A DNA stretch of 19,397 nt from Candidatus Latescibacterota bacterium (GTDB taxonomy: Bacteria; Latescibacterota; UBA2968; UBA8231), in contig JAGWBY010000020.1 in assembly GCA_021295675.1 (NCBI GenBank), positions 16,793 through 36,189 on the forward strand. Direction: 5' to 3'. Positions 1 to 8,486 of this stretch are shown here, piece by piece. The notes beneath the pieces were generated by a model. That model made no database searches, was not told where the DNA came from, and worked only from the letters and a program-made list of their open reading frames with translations. How positions within the stretch are numbered: position 1 is the first letter of the stretch; the number at the start of each line of letters is the position of its first letter. The position numbers and the translations under genes are program-made.

Positions 1-1021
1 GTTCTTCCTGCAAGGCCAAGAGATCATTTCGATTGTTGGTTGGATAATACCAAGAGCGGTTGCCCTCCATGTACCTGCTACGCGACCGGTCCTCCCCGGG
101 AAAGCCGCCGCCGAATTCGTAAAAGGAATGATATATCGGATGTGATGTCGGGACGGGTGCCAAGCGCGCCTCAGACCCCAGAATCTCGCGTAAGTGATCC
201 TTCATCTCGCGCAAATAGCGGTTGGTGCCATCAATAAATAGAAAGCCGCCCTCGCGCAGATAGCGGCCCAAAAGCGCCTTCTCCTCCGCACTGAACTTGG
301 TCAGGACGTTCGGGTCGTAAGCCGACAAGGTATCTTCAAAGAGAAAGTGGACGGGGTCCTTGAGCAGTTGCTCCGACACGAAATACTGATAGGTCTTGTC
401 CCGCACCTGTGCCAGCAGGTGAGTGTGGTCGCGCAAGTAGCGGCTCAGAGCGTCGAGCGCACCGCGCCCCGAGCCGGCCCCATAGACGCGCAACTGGGTG
501 AAGTTCACGTAGCCGGACAAGTCGCGGCGGGTCGCTCGACTGGGGATGACCGCAGCGTGCTCCTTGTTGGCCCGAGCCATGTCCTCTATCCGCAACAGAT
601 CCATCGAGGCCATGCCCACGCTATCAGCCAAGCCCAACGACGAGGGCGAAATCATCTCCACGCGCTCCAAAATTGGCGCATCTTCCTTCGCACCGACGGC
701 TATCTCACGCAACGCCAAGGGGGCCGTCGGTGCCTTTATCTCGGGCGGAGTCGTCTCGCTTTCTAAATTGGGGTCGCGGACGGACACAGCCGGTTGGTCG
801 GTCCGCAGATACTCCATCTCCACTTTCAACGCCTCTATGTCCAAGCGGGGCAAGGGAATCGGGCGGGGGGGCTTAAACTGCGGCGGGATGCGGGCAAGAC
901 GCACGCGAAAGGCCTCCGCGTCCAACTCGTCGCGCCACAGGTGATCTCCTAGGTAAAGCGCGGTGAGATGTAGCAGCAGCGACGCCAGCAAACAGATATA
1001 GGCGGTTCGGTGTCTGCGCAC
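1..1021 (-). CDS. DUF4159 domain protein, downstream tandem copy (partial, runs off left edge)
   Basis: An open frame of 340 codons with no stop starts at a GTG (1021) and leaves the window at base 1. The start matches the neighbouring copy: a GAAAGAGAGA ribosome-binding stretch lies just upstream and the first residues (MRRHRTAY) are shared. Residues about 8-25 form an uncleaved signal anchor resembling a TonB N-terminus (ASLLLHLTAL type), followed by a proline-rich stretch. The DUF4159 domain begins near residue 165 and shows GGFLFIDGTNRYL and HPIYHSFYEF, both typical of the family. Proteins of this family are usually membrane-anchored and found near MoxR/Bat-type genes; their biochemical role is not established. 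This copy keeps the family-like FIDGTNRYL, whereas the upstream copy has four extra residues there. The C-terminus lies outside the window. Confidence 0.8.
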   Translation of the reverse strand, partial: MRRHRTAYICLLASLLLHLTALYLGDHLWRDELDAEAFRVRLARIPPQFKPPRPIPLPRLDIEALKVEMEYLRTDQPAVSVRDPNLESETTPPEIKAPTAPLALREIAVGAKEDAPILERVEMISPSSLGLADSVGMASMDLLRIEDMARANKEHAAVIPSRATRRDLSGYVNFTQLRVYGAGSGRGALDALSRYLRDHTHLLAQVRDKTYQYFVSEQLLKDPVHFLFEDTLSAYDPNVLTKFSAEEKALLGRYLREGGFLFIDGTNRYLREMKDHLREILGSEARLAPVPTSHPIYHSFYEFGGGFPGEDRSRSRYMEGNRSWYYPTNNRNDLLALQEE

Positions 1022-1056
1022 GGGGAGTCTCTCTTTCTGCGCCGCCCATCAGCGCG
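1..1056. repeat. Tandem duplication unit, copy 1
   Basis: Bases 1-1056 align with 1811-2878 without gaps except one 12-base indel near 228/2038. By eye the identity is well over 80 percent. Similarity stops at the same base upstream of both genes (after CATCAGCGCG). The left end lies outside the window. Confidence 0.9.
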
Positions 1057-1103
1057 AATCGAGCTAGCGCTAGCATTAGGCTAAAAATTAAGCGCGTACC
1101 TTA

Positions 1104-2843
1104 TCACGGGCCGCCTTCCAACCACTCGCGGTCTGCGGCCAAGTAAATCTCCTCGACCTCCAAGTCGGCAAAGGCCGCAGACCAGCGCTGCCAGTCCGCC
1201 CGTTCCTCCTGCTCCTGCACCCGCAGCCGCACCACAAAGGCAAAGCGATTGAGCGCGAACGTCAGCGTGGTGACCTCCTGTTGGGTCTGCCCGCCATAGC
1301 TCAACTCGACCCAGTGTGCGCCAGCGGACAGATTGTGGAAAAGCAATCCCTGATAGCCGCGCTTGAGCAATTCGAGCGAGTAGCGGCCGTCCAAGCGCAC
1401 CGCGATATCCTCTGTTATTTCGTTGCCGATGGGGGCCAACACCAAAGCCAGCCAAGCGTCGAGATCGTCGAATAGCAACTCATCGGCAGCGGCGGTAGCA
1501 ATGGCTAGGGGTGCTTCTTGTACCATGGCCACGGGCCTTTGCCCCGGCATCCAAGCTGGCGGCGGCAGTTGGGGTGTGATGCCGCTTTTGCGCGTTAGCG
1601 CATAGACCAAGATATTGGTCCCCGCCATCAGCGCGTAGGTCGCTGGCGGCGTTTCTTCATCTTCCGTGTTGAAGCTAGCCTGCCAATAATTCCCTAACCA
1701 TAAGTCGCTGATCACGGCGACTAACTCGCCATCCAGTTCGACGCCCCACAACCCCTCTGGCGGTGGCAAGGCCGTGTTTAGAGTACTGGCTCCGAAAAGG
1801 GTGGCCTCCTGTTCTTCCTGCAAGGCCAAAACCTCATAGCGATTGTTGACTGGATAATACCAAGAGGGATTGTCTCCAGCGTCCTCAAGGCGCGATTTAT
1901 CCTCACCGGGAAAGCCGCCGCCGAACTCGTAAAAGGAATGATATATCGGATGCGAGGTCGGGATGGGTGCCAAACGCGCCCCAGGCCCCAATATCTCGCG
2001 CAGTTGGTCCTTCATTTCGCGCAAATAGTGGTTGGTACGGCGGCTAGTGCCCTCGATAAACAGGAACCCTCCTTCGCGCAGATAGCGGCCCAAAAGCGCC
2101 TTCTCCTCCGCACTGAACTTGGTCAGGATGTTCGGGTCGTACGCAGACAGGGAGTCTTCAAAAAGGAAGTGGATGGGATCCTTGAGCAGTTGCTCTGACA
2201 GGAAGTACTCATAGGTCTTGTCCCGCACTCGCGCCAGCAAGTGAGTGTGGTCGCGCAAGTAGCGACTCAGGGCATCGAGCGTGCCCCGTCCCGAGCTGGC
2301 CCCATAGACGCGCAACTGGGTGAAGTTCACGTAGCCAGACAAGTCACGGCGAGTCGCCCGGCTGGGAATGATGGCGGCGTGATCCTTGTTGGCCCGAGCC
2401 ATGTCCTCTATCCGCAACAGATCCATCGCGGCGACACCCATGCTATCGGCCAAGCCCAACGACGAAGGCGAAATCATCTTTTCGCGCTCCAAAATTGGCG
2501 CATCTTCCTTTGCACCAACGGCCATCTCGCCCAACGCCAAGGGGGCCGTCGGCGACTCTATCTCGGGTGGAGTCGCCTCGCTTTCTAAATTAGGGTCGCG
2601 GACGGACACAGCCGGTTGGTCGGTCCGCAGATACTCCATCTCCACTTTCAACGCCTCTATGTCCAAGGGGGGCAGGGGAATCGGACGGGGAGGTTTAAAC
2701 TGCGGCGGGATGCGGGCGAGGCGCACGCGAAAGGCCTCCGCGTCCAACTCGTCGCGCCACAGGTGATCGCCTAGGTAAAGCGCGGTCAGATGCAAAAGCA
2801 GCGACGCCAGCAAACAGATATAGGCGGTTCGGTGTCTGCGCAC
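1104..2843 (-). CDS. DUF4159 domain protein, upstream tandem copy, TonB-like N-terminal anchor
   Basis: A complete 579-residue protein starts at GTG 2843 with a purine-rich AGAGAGA site upstream. Residues 7-25 form one hydrophobic helix, then comes a proline-rich segment (IPPQFKPPRPIPLPP), as in TonB-like proteins. The protein is therefore probably anchored in the inner membrane with its bulk in the periplasm. DUF4159 spans about residues 165-425 and includes RVYGASSGRG, GGFLFIEGTS and HPIYHSFYEF. The C-terminal 130 residues contain a short beta-rich part (VRLDGRYSLELL, LSAGAHWVELSYGG) that looks PEGA-like. Compared with its tandem partner it has a 12-base in-frame insertion (TSRR), and a Glu replaces the Asp in FIDGT. 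It is divergent from aceE and 82 bases upstream of its partner, so the two are probably cotranscribed. Function unknown. Confidence 0.85.
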   Translation of the reverse strand: MRRHRTAYICLLASLLLHLTALYLGDHLWRDELDAEAFRVRLARIPPQFKPPRPIPLPPLDIEALKVEMEYLRTDQPAVSVRDPNLESEATPPEIESPTAPLALGEMAVGAKEDAPILEREKMISPSSLGLADSMGVAAMDLLRIEDMARANKDHAAIIPSRATRRDLSGYVNFTQLRVYGASSGRGTLDALSRYLRDHTHLLARVRDKTYEYFLSEQLLKDPIHFLFEDSLSAYDPNILTKFSAEEKALLGRYLREGGFLFIEGTSRRTNHYLREMKDQLREILGPGARLAPIPTSHPIYHSFYEFGGGFPGEDKSRLEDAGDNPSWYYPVNNRYEVLALQEEQEATLFGASTLNTALPPPEGLWGVELDGELVAVISDLWLGNYWQASFNTEDEETPPATYALMAGTNILVYALTRKSGITPQLPPPAWMPGQRPVAMVQEAPLAIATAAADELLFDDLDAWLALVLAPIGNEITEDIAVRLDGRYSLELLKRGYQGLLFHNLSAGAHWVELSYGGQTQQEVTTLTFALNRFAFVVRLRVQEQEERADWQRWSAAFADLEVEEIYLAADREWLEGGP

Positions 2844-2878
2844 GGAGAGTCTCTCTTTCTGCGCCGCCCATCAGCGCG
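1811..2878. repeat. Tandem duplication unit, copy 2 (visible part)
   Basis: This is the partner of bases 1-1056. It covers the 5' part of the upstream DUF4159 gene plus about 35 bases before its GTG start. The duplication therefore includes the ribosome binding site but not the AT-rich promoter region further upstream. Confidence 0.9.
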
Positions 2879-2889
2879 TGCGAGCAGTA

Positions 2890-2918
2890 TCTATATACAA
2901 TATAACTGATTGTAACAA
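2890..2918 (-). promoter_or_regulatory. Putative promoter for the DUF4159 genes
   Basis: On the minus strand a TTGTTA box (2918-2913) and a TATAGA box (2895-2890) are 17 bases apart, in an AT-rich stretch that contrasts with the GC-rich surroundings. A 6-base inverted repeat lies over the spacer. The call rests on box matches only. Confidence 0.4.
2896..2914. promoter_or_regulatory. Inverted repeat TACAAT-N7-ATTGTA, possible operator
   Basis: This is a perfect 6-base dyad with a 7-base spacer in the divergent intergenic region. It covers the spacer of the putative leftward promoter and lies upstream of aceE. A repressor site controlling one or both directions is plausible. It does not resemble the Escherichia coli PdhR site. 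Confidence 0.35.
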
Positions 2919-2927
2919 AACGGTTTT

Positions 2928-2956
2928 TTGCCAAGAAAACAGGTGCTTATTATCTT
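2928..2956 (+). promoter_or_regulatory. Weak candidate promoter for the pdh operon
   Basis: TTGCCA (2928-2933) and TATCTT (2951-2956) are 17 bases apart, about 45 bases before the aceE ATG. The -10 match is poor, and other boxes in this AT-rich stretch are possible. Confidence 0.25.
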
Positions 2957-2999
2957 TTTTCAACCTATAAAACGGCCTATGCAAAGGAATTATTCAGCC

Positions 3000-5633
3000 A
3001 TGAGCAACGCCCAAGAAATACAAGCCGAACTAAGCGAGTGGCTCGAATCCCTCGACTACGTGCTAGCCCATAGAACGCCTGCACAGATCCTCAAGCTCCT
3101 GCAACAACTCCAAACCCACGCCGCAGAAGCCGGCGTCGGCACGCCCTTCACCGTCAATACGCCCTACATCAACACGATTCCCCGCGATCAGCAGCCGCCC
3201 TATCCGGGCAGCCGCGAGATCGAGCGGCGGATCAAGAGCATCGTGCGCTGGAACGCCATGGCCATGGTCGTGCGCGCCAATCACGACTCCAACGTCGGCG
3301 GCCACATCTCGACCTACGCCTCTTCTGCTACCCTCTACGAGGTTGGCTACAACCACTTTTTCCGCGCTCCCAGCAACGGCCATCCCGGCGACCAAATATA
3401 TTTCCAAGGGCACGCTTCCCCCGGCATGTACGCCCGCGCCTTCGTCGAAGGCCGCCTCAACGAACACCAGCTCGAAAACTTCCGCCGCGAATTGCAAGAA
3501 AGCGGTGGCCTCGCCTCCTATCCGCACCCTTGGCTAATGCCGGACTTTTGGCAGTTCCCAACCGTGTCTATGGGCTTGGGGCCAATCCTTTCGATCTATC
3601 AGGCGCGCTTCAACCGCTACCTCGAAAACCGCGGCCTCAAGTCCGCTGACGACAGCAAGGTGTGGGCCTTTTTGGGCGACGGCGAGTGCGATGAGCCCGA
3701 GAGCTTGGGCGCGCTCACCCTCGCGGCGCGCGAACAGCTCAACAACCTCATCTGGGTTGTCAACTGCAACCTACAGCGCCTCGACGGCCCTGTGCGCGGT
3801 AATGGCAAGATAATACAAGAGCTAGAAGCGGTCTTCCGCGGCGCTGGCTGGAACGTCGTCAAGGTGATCTGGGGCGATGACTGGGATCCGCTCTTGGAAC
3901 AGGACGCCGACGGCAGCTTGGCCCAGCGCATGAACGAGGTCGTCGATGGCCAGTACCAGAAGTACTCAGTCTCCGACGGCAGCTACATCCGCCACGACTT
4001 CTTCGGCACCGACCCCAAACTAGCCGCCATGGTCGAGGACTACTCGGACGAACAACTGCAGAAAATGCGGCGCGGCGGCCACGATCCAGAAAAGGTCTAT
4101 GCCGCCTACCAGCAAGCCATCGCCCACAAGAGCGCACCCACCGTCATCCTCGCCAAGACCATCAAGGGCTACGGCATGGGCGAAGCCGGCGAGGGCAAGA
4201 ACATCACCCATCAGCAAAAAAAGCTCAACGAGGACGAAATCCGCCTTTTCCGCACCCGCTTCGGCATCCCCATCTCGGACGATGAGGTCGCGGAGACGCC
4301 CTTCTACCGGCCCCCGGACGACAGCCCGGAAATCCAGTACATCCGCCAGCGGCGGGAAAGCCTCGGCGGCCACGTACCCCAGCGGCAAGTAACGTCCCCT
4401 CCGCTGGCCATGCCGCCGGAAACGCTGTGGGAGGAATTCAAAAAAAGCTCGGGCAAGCGCGCGTTTGCCACGACGATGGCCTTTGTTGCAGTCATGCGCA
4501 AACTCATGCAAGACAAGCAAATCGGCAAGTTAGTCGTCCCCATCGTCCCCGACGAATCGCGCACTTTCGGCATGGAGCCGCTCTTCCGCCAGTTCGGGAT
4601 CTATTCGAGCCTAGGCCAGCTATACGAGCCGGTCGATAAAGACGTCATCACCTACTACAAAGAGGCCAAAGACGGCCAGATACTCGAAGAGGGCATCACC
4701 GAGGCCGGCTCTATGTCCTCCTTTATCGCGGCCGGCTCGGCATACTCCACCCACGGCATCAACACCATCCCCTTCTTCATCTACTACTCGATGTTCGGGA
4801 TGCAGCGGATCGGCGATTTGGTCTGGCTAGTCATGGTCGGCGGCACGGCCGGGCGCACCACGCTCAACGGCGAGGGGCTGCAACACGAGGATGGCCACAG
4901 CCACCTGTTGGCCTATCCAGTGCCCAATCTCGAAGCCTACGATCCGGCCTTTGGCTACGAAATCGCCGTCATTATCCGCGAGGGTATTCGCCGCATGTAC
5001 GTCGAACAGGAGGACGTATTCTACTACCTGACGGTCGAAAACGACATCTATGCCATGCCGGAGATGCCCGACGGCGTCGAAGAAGGCATTCTCAAGGGCA
5101 TGTACAAGTTCAAATCCTCGGCCAAGAAACGCACCCGACTCAAGGCCCACCTCTTCGGCAGCGGCGCAATCATCAACAGCGCCCTCAAAGCACAGAGCCT
5201 CCTCGAAGAAAAATACCAAGTCAGCGCCGATGTCTGGAGCATCACCAGCTACAAGGCCCTGCACCGCGACGGGCTCGATGCCGAGCGTTGGAACCGTATG
5301 CACCCCGGCGAAAAGCCCCGTCTCAGCTACATAGAACAATGCCTAGCCAAGGAGCGCGGCGTGTACGTCATGGCCTCGGACTACGTCAAGGCCCTCCCAG
5401 AATCCATTGCCCGCTGGTTTCCCAACCCGCCCGTCTCCCTCGGCACCGATGGCTTCGGCCGCAGCGAGACCCGCGAGGCCCTGCGCGACCACTTCGAGGT
5501 CGATTACCGCTTCATCGCCCTAGGAGCCTTGAGCGCACTGGCGCGCGAGGGGCAGATCGAATGCGACGCCGTCGCTCAAGCCATGAAAGACCTAGAAATC
5601 GATCCGGCAAAACCCAATCCCGTTTACCTGTGA
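3000..5633 (+). CDS. aceE: Pyruvate dehydrogenase E1 component, homodimeric type
   Basis: This thiamine-diphosphate enzyme decarboxylates pyruvate and passes the acetyl group to the lipoyl arm of E2. The 877 residues match the usual length of the homodimeric, Escherichia coli-type E1 (about 887), which is not the alpha/beta type. Visible motifs are the ThDP/Mg site beginning GDGECDEPES and ending NCNLQRLDGPVRGNGK (about residues 225-265), the loop GEGKNITHQQKK, the catalytic-Glu region EEGITEAGS, and a C-terminal transketolase-like domain. I chose ATG 3000 because AAAGGAA lies 10-11 bases upstream and the protein then begins at the family's usual point; the frame is also open back to a TTG at 2928. 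It is the first gene of aceE-aceF-lpdA, with 14 bases to aceF. No disruption seen. Confidence 0.97.
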   Translation: MSNAQEIQAELSEWLESLDYVLAHRTPAQILKLLQQLQTHAAEAGVGTPFTVNTPYINTIPRDQQPPYPGSREIERRIKSIVRWNAMAMVVRANHDSNVGGHISTYASSATLYEVGYNHFFRAPSNGHPGDQIYFQGHASPGMYARAFVEGRLNEHQLENFRRELQESGGLASYPHPWLMPDFWQFPTVSMGLGPILSIYQARFNRYLENRGLKSADDSKVWAFLGDGECDEPESLGALTLAAREQLNNLIWVVNCNLQRLDGPVRGNGKIIQELEAVFRGAGWNVVKVIWGDDWDPLLEQDADGSLAQRMNEVVDGQYQKYSVSDGSYIRHDFFGTDPKLAAMVEDYSDEQLQKMRRGGHDPEKVYAAYQQAIAHKSAPTVILAKTIKGYGMGEAGEGKNITHQQKKLNEDEIRLFRTRFGIPISDDEVAETPFYRPPDDSPEIQYIRQRRESLGGHVPQRQVTSPPLAMPPETLWEEFKKSSGKRAFATTMAFVAVMRKLMQDKQIGKLVVPIVPDESRTFGMEPLFRQFGIYSSLGQLYEPVDKDVITYYKEAKDGQILEEGITEAGSMSSFIAAGSAYSTHGINTIPFFIYYSMFGMQRIGDLVWLVMVGGTAGRTTLNGEGLQHEDGHSHLLAYPVPNLEAYDPAFGYEIAVIIREGIRRMYVEQEDVFYYLTVENDIYAMPEMPDGVEEGILKGMYKFKSSAKKRTRLKAHLFGSGAIINSALKAQSLLEEKYQVSADVWSITSYKALHRDGLDAERWNRMHPGEKPRLSYIEQCLAKERGVYVMASDYVKALPESIARWFPNPPVSLGTDGFGRSETREALRDHFEVDYRFIALGALSALAREGQIECDAVAQAMKDLEIDPAKPNPVYL

Positions 5634-5647
5634 GCTTAGACTACACT

Positions 5648-6890
5648 ATGCCCGTAAAATTTGCTCTGCCCGACTTGGGAGAAAACATTGAAAGCGGCGA
5701 TGTAATCCGCATCCTCGTCGATGTCGGCGACCGCCTCGCCGAAGACCAGACCGTCATCGAGCTTGAAACCGACAAGGCCGTCATTGAGGTGCCTTCTTCC
5801 GTAGATGGCACCGTTACCGGAATTCTAGTCCAACAGGGCGACACCATCGCCGTCGGGCAGCCCATCCTCGAAGTCGAGGGGGCCGCAGCCCCAGCCGCCG
5901 AGGAAGCACCCCCAACGCCTGCACCGGCCGAGGAACCAGCCCCAGCCCCAATTCCACAAGAACCAGCAACCGCCCCGGTCGTCGAAGAAGCTCCTCCCGC
6001 GCCTGCACCTACTTCTACAGACGGCCCCGTCCCAGCCGCGCCATCGACGCGCCGCCTAGCCCGCGAGATCGGCGTCGATATTGCGCAGGTCCAAGGCACG
6101 GGGCCGGGCGGCAGGATCTCAATCGACGACGTCAAGGCGCACTCAAAAAAGCTGCACGCAACGCGGGCCACAGCCCCTGCCACAGCCGCCCCCCTACCCG
6201 ACTTCAGCCAGTGGGGCGCTGTCGAGCGCCAGCCCATGACCAAGGTGCGCGAGATAACCGCCGACCGCCTCGCGCAGGCTTGGGCCACCATCCCGCAGGT
6301 TACCCAATTCGATAAAGCCGACATCACCAGCTTGGAAAATTGGCGCGCAGAATACGGCAAAAAGGCCGAGGCCGCCGGCGGCAAGCTGACGCCAACCGCG
6401 ATCCTCATCAAAGTGCTCGGCATCGCCCTCAAGGTCTTCCCGCAGTTCAACGCCAGCATCGACATAGCCCAGCGGGAAGTCGTGTACAAACGCTACTTCC
6501 ACATCGGCATTGGTGCCGGTAGTGCGCGACGTGGATCAAAAGAACATCATCGAGTTAGCGGTCGAGTTGAGCGAACTGGCGCAAAAGACGCGCGAGCGCA
6601 AGATCGCGCCGGCCGACATGCAGGGTGGGTCCATGACCATCAGCAATGTCGGCACCATGGGCGGCACGGCCTTCACGCCCATCGTCAATCCGCCCGAAGT
6701 GGCCATCCTCGGGGTGGCGCGCTCGCAAGTTGAACCCACGTATATCGACGGCCAGCTTCAGCCGCGCACCTTCCTGCCCCTGTCGCTGTCCTACGATCAC
6801 CGCCTGATCGACGGGGCCGATGGCGCGCGCTTCCTCCGCTGGGTCTGCACGGCATTGGAAGATCCCTTTATCGCACTCTTAGAAGGCTGA
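5648..6890 (+). pseudogene. aceF: Dihydrolipoyl acetyltransferase (E2) of pyruvate dehydrogenase, broken by a short internal deletion
   Basis: E2 forms the core of the pyruvate dehydrogenase complex and transfers acetyl groups from lipoyl-lysine to CoA. From ATG 5648 there is one lipoyl domain (residues 1-77, lipoylated Lys43 in ETDKAVIEV), an Ala/Pro-rich hinge (about 80-130), a subunit-binding domain (RLAREIGVD, GTGPGGRI) and the first half of the catalytic domain up to YFHIGI. The frame then shifts. The second half resumes at 6510-6512 as LVPVVRDVD and continues through [10 protein letters not shown] to the catalytic [15 protein letters not shown]. The family's AVDTPxGL stretch between the two halves is missing, and about 26 bases are absent at 6509-6516. 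The upstream frame runs on in nonsense to 6733. The spacing to lpdA is 7 bases. This could be a real inactivation or an assembly or sequencing error; a full-length E2 is not encoded here as written. Confidence 0.85.
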
Positions 6891-6897
6891 GGCAGCT

Positions 6898-8313
6898 ATG
6901 GACAAAGCCCAGCTAGCGGTCATCGGCGGTGGTCCGGGTGGCTACGTCGCCGCCTTTAAGGCCGCGGACTTGGGATTGGATGTCGCATTAATCGATCCCG
7001 AAGCCCATCCAGGTGGCGTCTGCCTCTACCGGGGCTGCATCCCCTCCAAGTCCCTCCTGCACATTTCCAAGCTGCTCTACGAAGCCAAGGAAGCCGAGCA
7101 CTGGGGCATCCAATTCGCCGCGCCCGAGATCGACCTCGACAAGCTGCGCAGTTGGAAAGACGAGGTCGTCGCCAAGATGACGCAGGGCTTGGGTCAGCTC
7201 GTCAGGGCGCGCAAGCTGACTTACGTGCAGGGACGCGCCCGCTTTGTCGATTCCCACACGCTGCAAATCGACCAAGCCGACGGCAGCCAAGGCACCTTGC
7301 AGTTTGAGCACGCCATCCTCGCCACTGGGTCTCGCCCAGCCGTGCCGGCACTCTTTGACCAGCCGAGCGACCGCATCATGGATTCGACCGCTGCCGTCGC
7401 ACTCCGCGACATACCCGATTCTATGCTCGTCGTCGGCGGCGGCATCATCGGCATGGAGTTGGGGCAGGTGTACGCGGCCCTAGGAACCCAAGTTTCAGTC
7501 GTCGAAATGCTCCCCGGCTTGATCCCCCCGGCCGACCGCGACTTGGTCAAACCGCTGCACAACAAGGCCGCTGAGCGCTTCGACGAGATCATGCTCAGCA
7601 CCCAAGTGACTGCGCTCGCAGAGAGCGACGATGGCTTAGAGGTACAACTACAAAACAGCGACGGCCAGAGCTTTGCCAAGACCTATGCCAAAATCCTGCT
7701 CGCCGTGGGCCGGGTTCCCAACAGCGAAGACTTGGGTTTGGAACACACCGCCGTCGGCCTCGACGAGCGCGGCTACGTCCAAGTCGATGACCAACTGCGC
7801 ACGGCCGAGTCTGCGATTTTTGCCATCGGCGACCTCGTAGGCGCGGCCCTCGCCCACACGGCTGCCCACCAAGGGAGCTTAGCCGCCGAAGTCGTAGCCG
7901 GTCACGAAAAACAGGTCTTCGCGCCCCATGCCATTCCCAACGTCGTCTATACCGACCCGGAAATCGCTTGGTGCGGCCTCACCGAGGAAGAGGCCAAAGA
8001 GCAAGGGCGGACGGTCGCGGTCGCGCGCTTTCCTTGGTCAGCTTCTGGCCGCGCCGCGACCCAAGGCGCGAACGACGGCCTCACCAAGCTGCTTATCGAT
8101 CCCCAGACCGACCGGGTTCTAGGCGTGGGTATCGCCGGCAGTGGTGCAGGCGAGCTGATCGCCGAGGGCGTCCTGGCCGTGGAAATGGCCGCACTCGCCG
8201 CGGATGTCCAGCTTTCGATCCATCCCCATCCCACGCTTTCCGAAACCCTCATGGAAGCGGCCGAAAGCCACTACGGCCAGAGCACGCACCTCTACGCCCC
8301 CAAACGCTGCTGA
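6898..8313 (+). CDS. lpdA: Dihydrolipoyl dehydrogenase (E3)
   Basis: This flavoprotein reoxidises the dihydrolipoyl arm of E2 with NAD+. The 471 residues fit the family. Domains in order are an N-terminal FAD Rossmann motif (VIGGGPGGYVAA, residues 8-19), the redox-active disulfide GGVCLYRGCIPSK (Cys42 and Cys47), the NAD-binding GGGIIGMELGQ, the second FAD motif IFAIGDLVGAALAHTA, and the C-terminal dimerisation domain with the catalytic His-Glu in HPHPTLSE. The usual GGTCLN around the disulfide reads GGVCLY here, a conservative difference. There is no N-terminal lipoyl domain. The start ATG 6898 has GAGG 5-6 bases upstream, and the gene follows aceF by 7 bases. Its last 22 bases overlap a small minus-strand ORF tail to tail. 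Confidence 0.96.
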   Translation: MDKAQLAVIGGGPGGYVAAFKAADLGLDVALIDPEAHPGGVCLYRGCIPSKSLLHISKLLYEAKEAEHWGIQFAAPEIDLDKLRSWKDEVVAKMTQGLGQLVRARKLTYVQGRARFVDSHTLQIDQADGSQGTLQFEHAILATGSRPAVPALFDQPSDRIMDSTAAVALRDIPDSMLVVGGGIIGMELGQVYAALGTQVSVVEMLPGLIPPADRDLVKPLHNKAAERFDEIMLSTQVTALAESDDGLEVQLQNSDGQSFAKTYAKILLAVGRVPNSEDLGLEHTAVGLDERGYVQVDDQLRTAESAIFAIGDLVGAALAHTAAHQGSLAAEVVAGHEKQVFAPHAIPNVVYTDPEIAWCGLTEEEAKEQGRTVAVARFPWSASGRAATQGANDGLTKLLIDPQTDRVLGVGIAGSGAGELIAEGVLAVEMAALAADVQLSIHPHPTLSETLMEAAESHYGQSTHLYAPKRC

Positions 8314-8486
8314 AGTACGACCTCCAGCATCCTAAGATGCGCCTCCGCCCGCACCGCCAGCGACCATTCGCTAGGCGTTTCGCTGATCAGCGCGTAAATT
8401 GGATATCCACCGCACTCGGCTACTAGCTGTGTCGGCCCCACCGCCTGCAGGCGGTGCAACAAACTCGTATAATCGCGTTTCTTCAT
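8292..8486 (-). CDS. Small hypothetical protein, possibly the remnant of an M14-like peptidase
   Basis: The ORF encodes 64 residues from ATG 8486. A strong ribosome binding site (AAGGAGG) ends about 10 bases before this ATG, which is why I prefer it to the longer frame reaching 8588. The sequence MKKRDYTSLLHRLQAVG followed by GGYPIYAL resembles the N-terminus of M14/succinylglutamate-desuccinylase-like carboxypeptidases, and SLAVRAEAHL may be a decayed form of their LLISAGIHGDEP stretch. No catalytic zinc-ligand set remains. The ORF overlaps the end of lpdA tail to tail by 22 bases and ends in TAG. It is either a truncated gene start left by a deletion or a real small protein. It is the only coding content I see in the 299 bases between lpdA and slt. 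Confidence 0.4.
   Translation of the reverse strand: MKKRDYTSLLHRLQAVGPTQLVAECGGYPIYALISETPSEWSLAVRAEAHLRMLEVVLQQRLGA

Noticed and set aside
873..1076. ATG-started ORFs beginning MGGAERET upstream of both DUF4159 genes (also near 2695-2934)
   Set aside because: They are out of frame with the DUF4159 protein and only overlap its start. The GTG starts give the conserved N-terminus in both copies.
3063..5339. Several long minus-strand and alternate-frame ORFs across aceE (for example 4020-4520 and 4827-5339)
   Set aside because: They are shadows of the high-GC aceE frame: low-complexity composition, no ribosome binding sites and no family motifs.
5288..5647. Extension of the aceF frame upstream into aceE (possible E1-E2 fusion or earlier start)
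   Set aside because: The extra 120 codons are an out-of-frame reading of aceE. The lipoyl domain starts exactly at ATG 5648, the family's normal N-terminus.
6509..6520. Programmed ribosomal frameshift in aceF
   Set aside because: No slippery heptamer is evident, and conserved residues are missing at the junction, so a shift alone would not restore the E2 fold.
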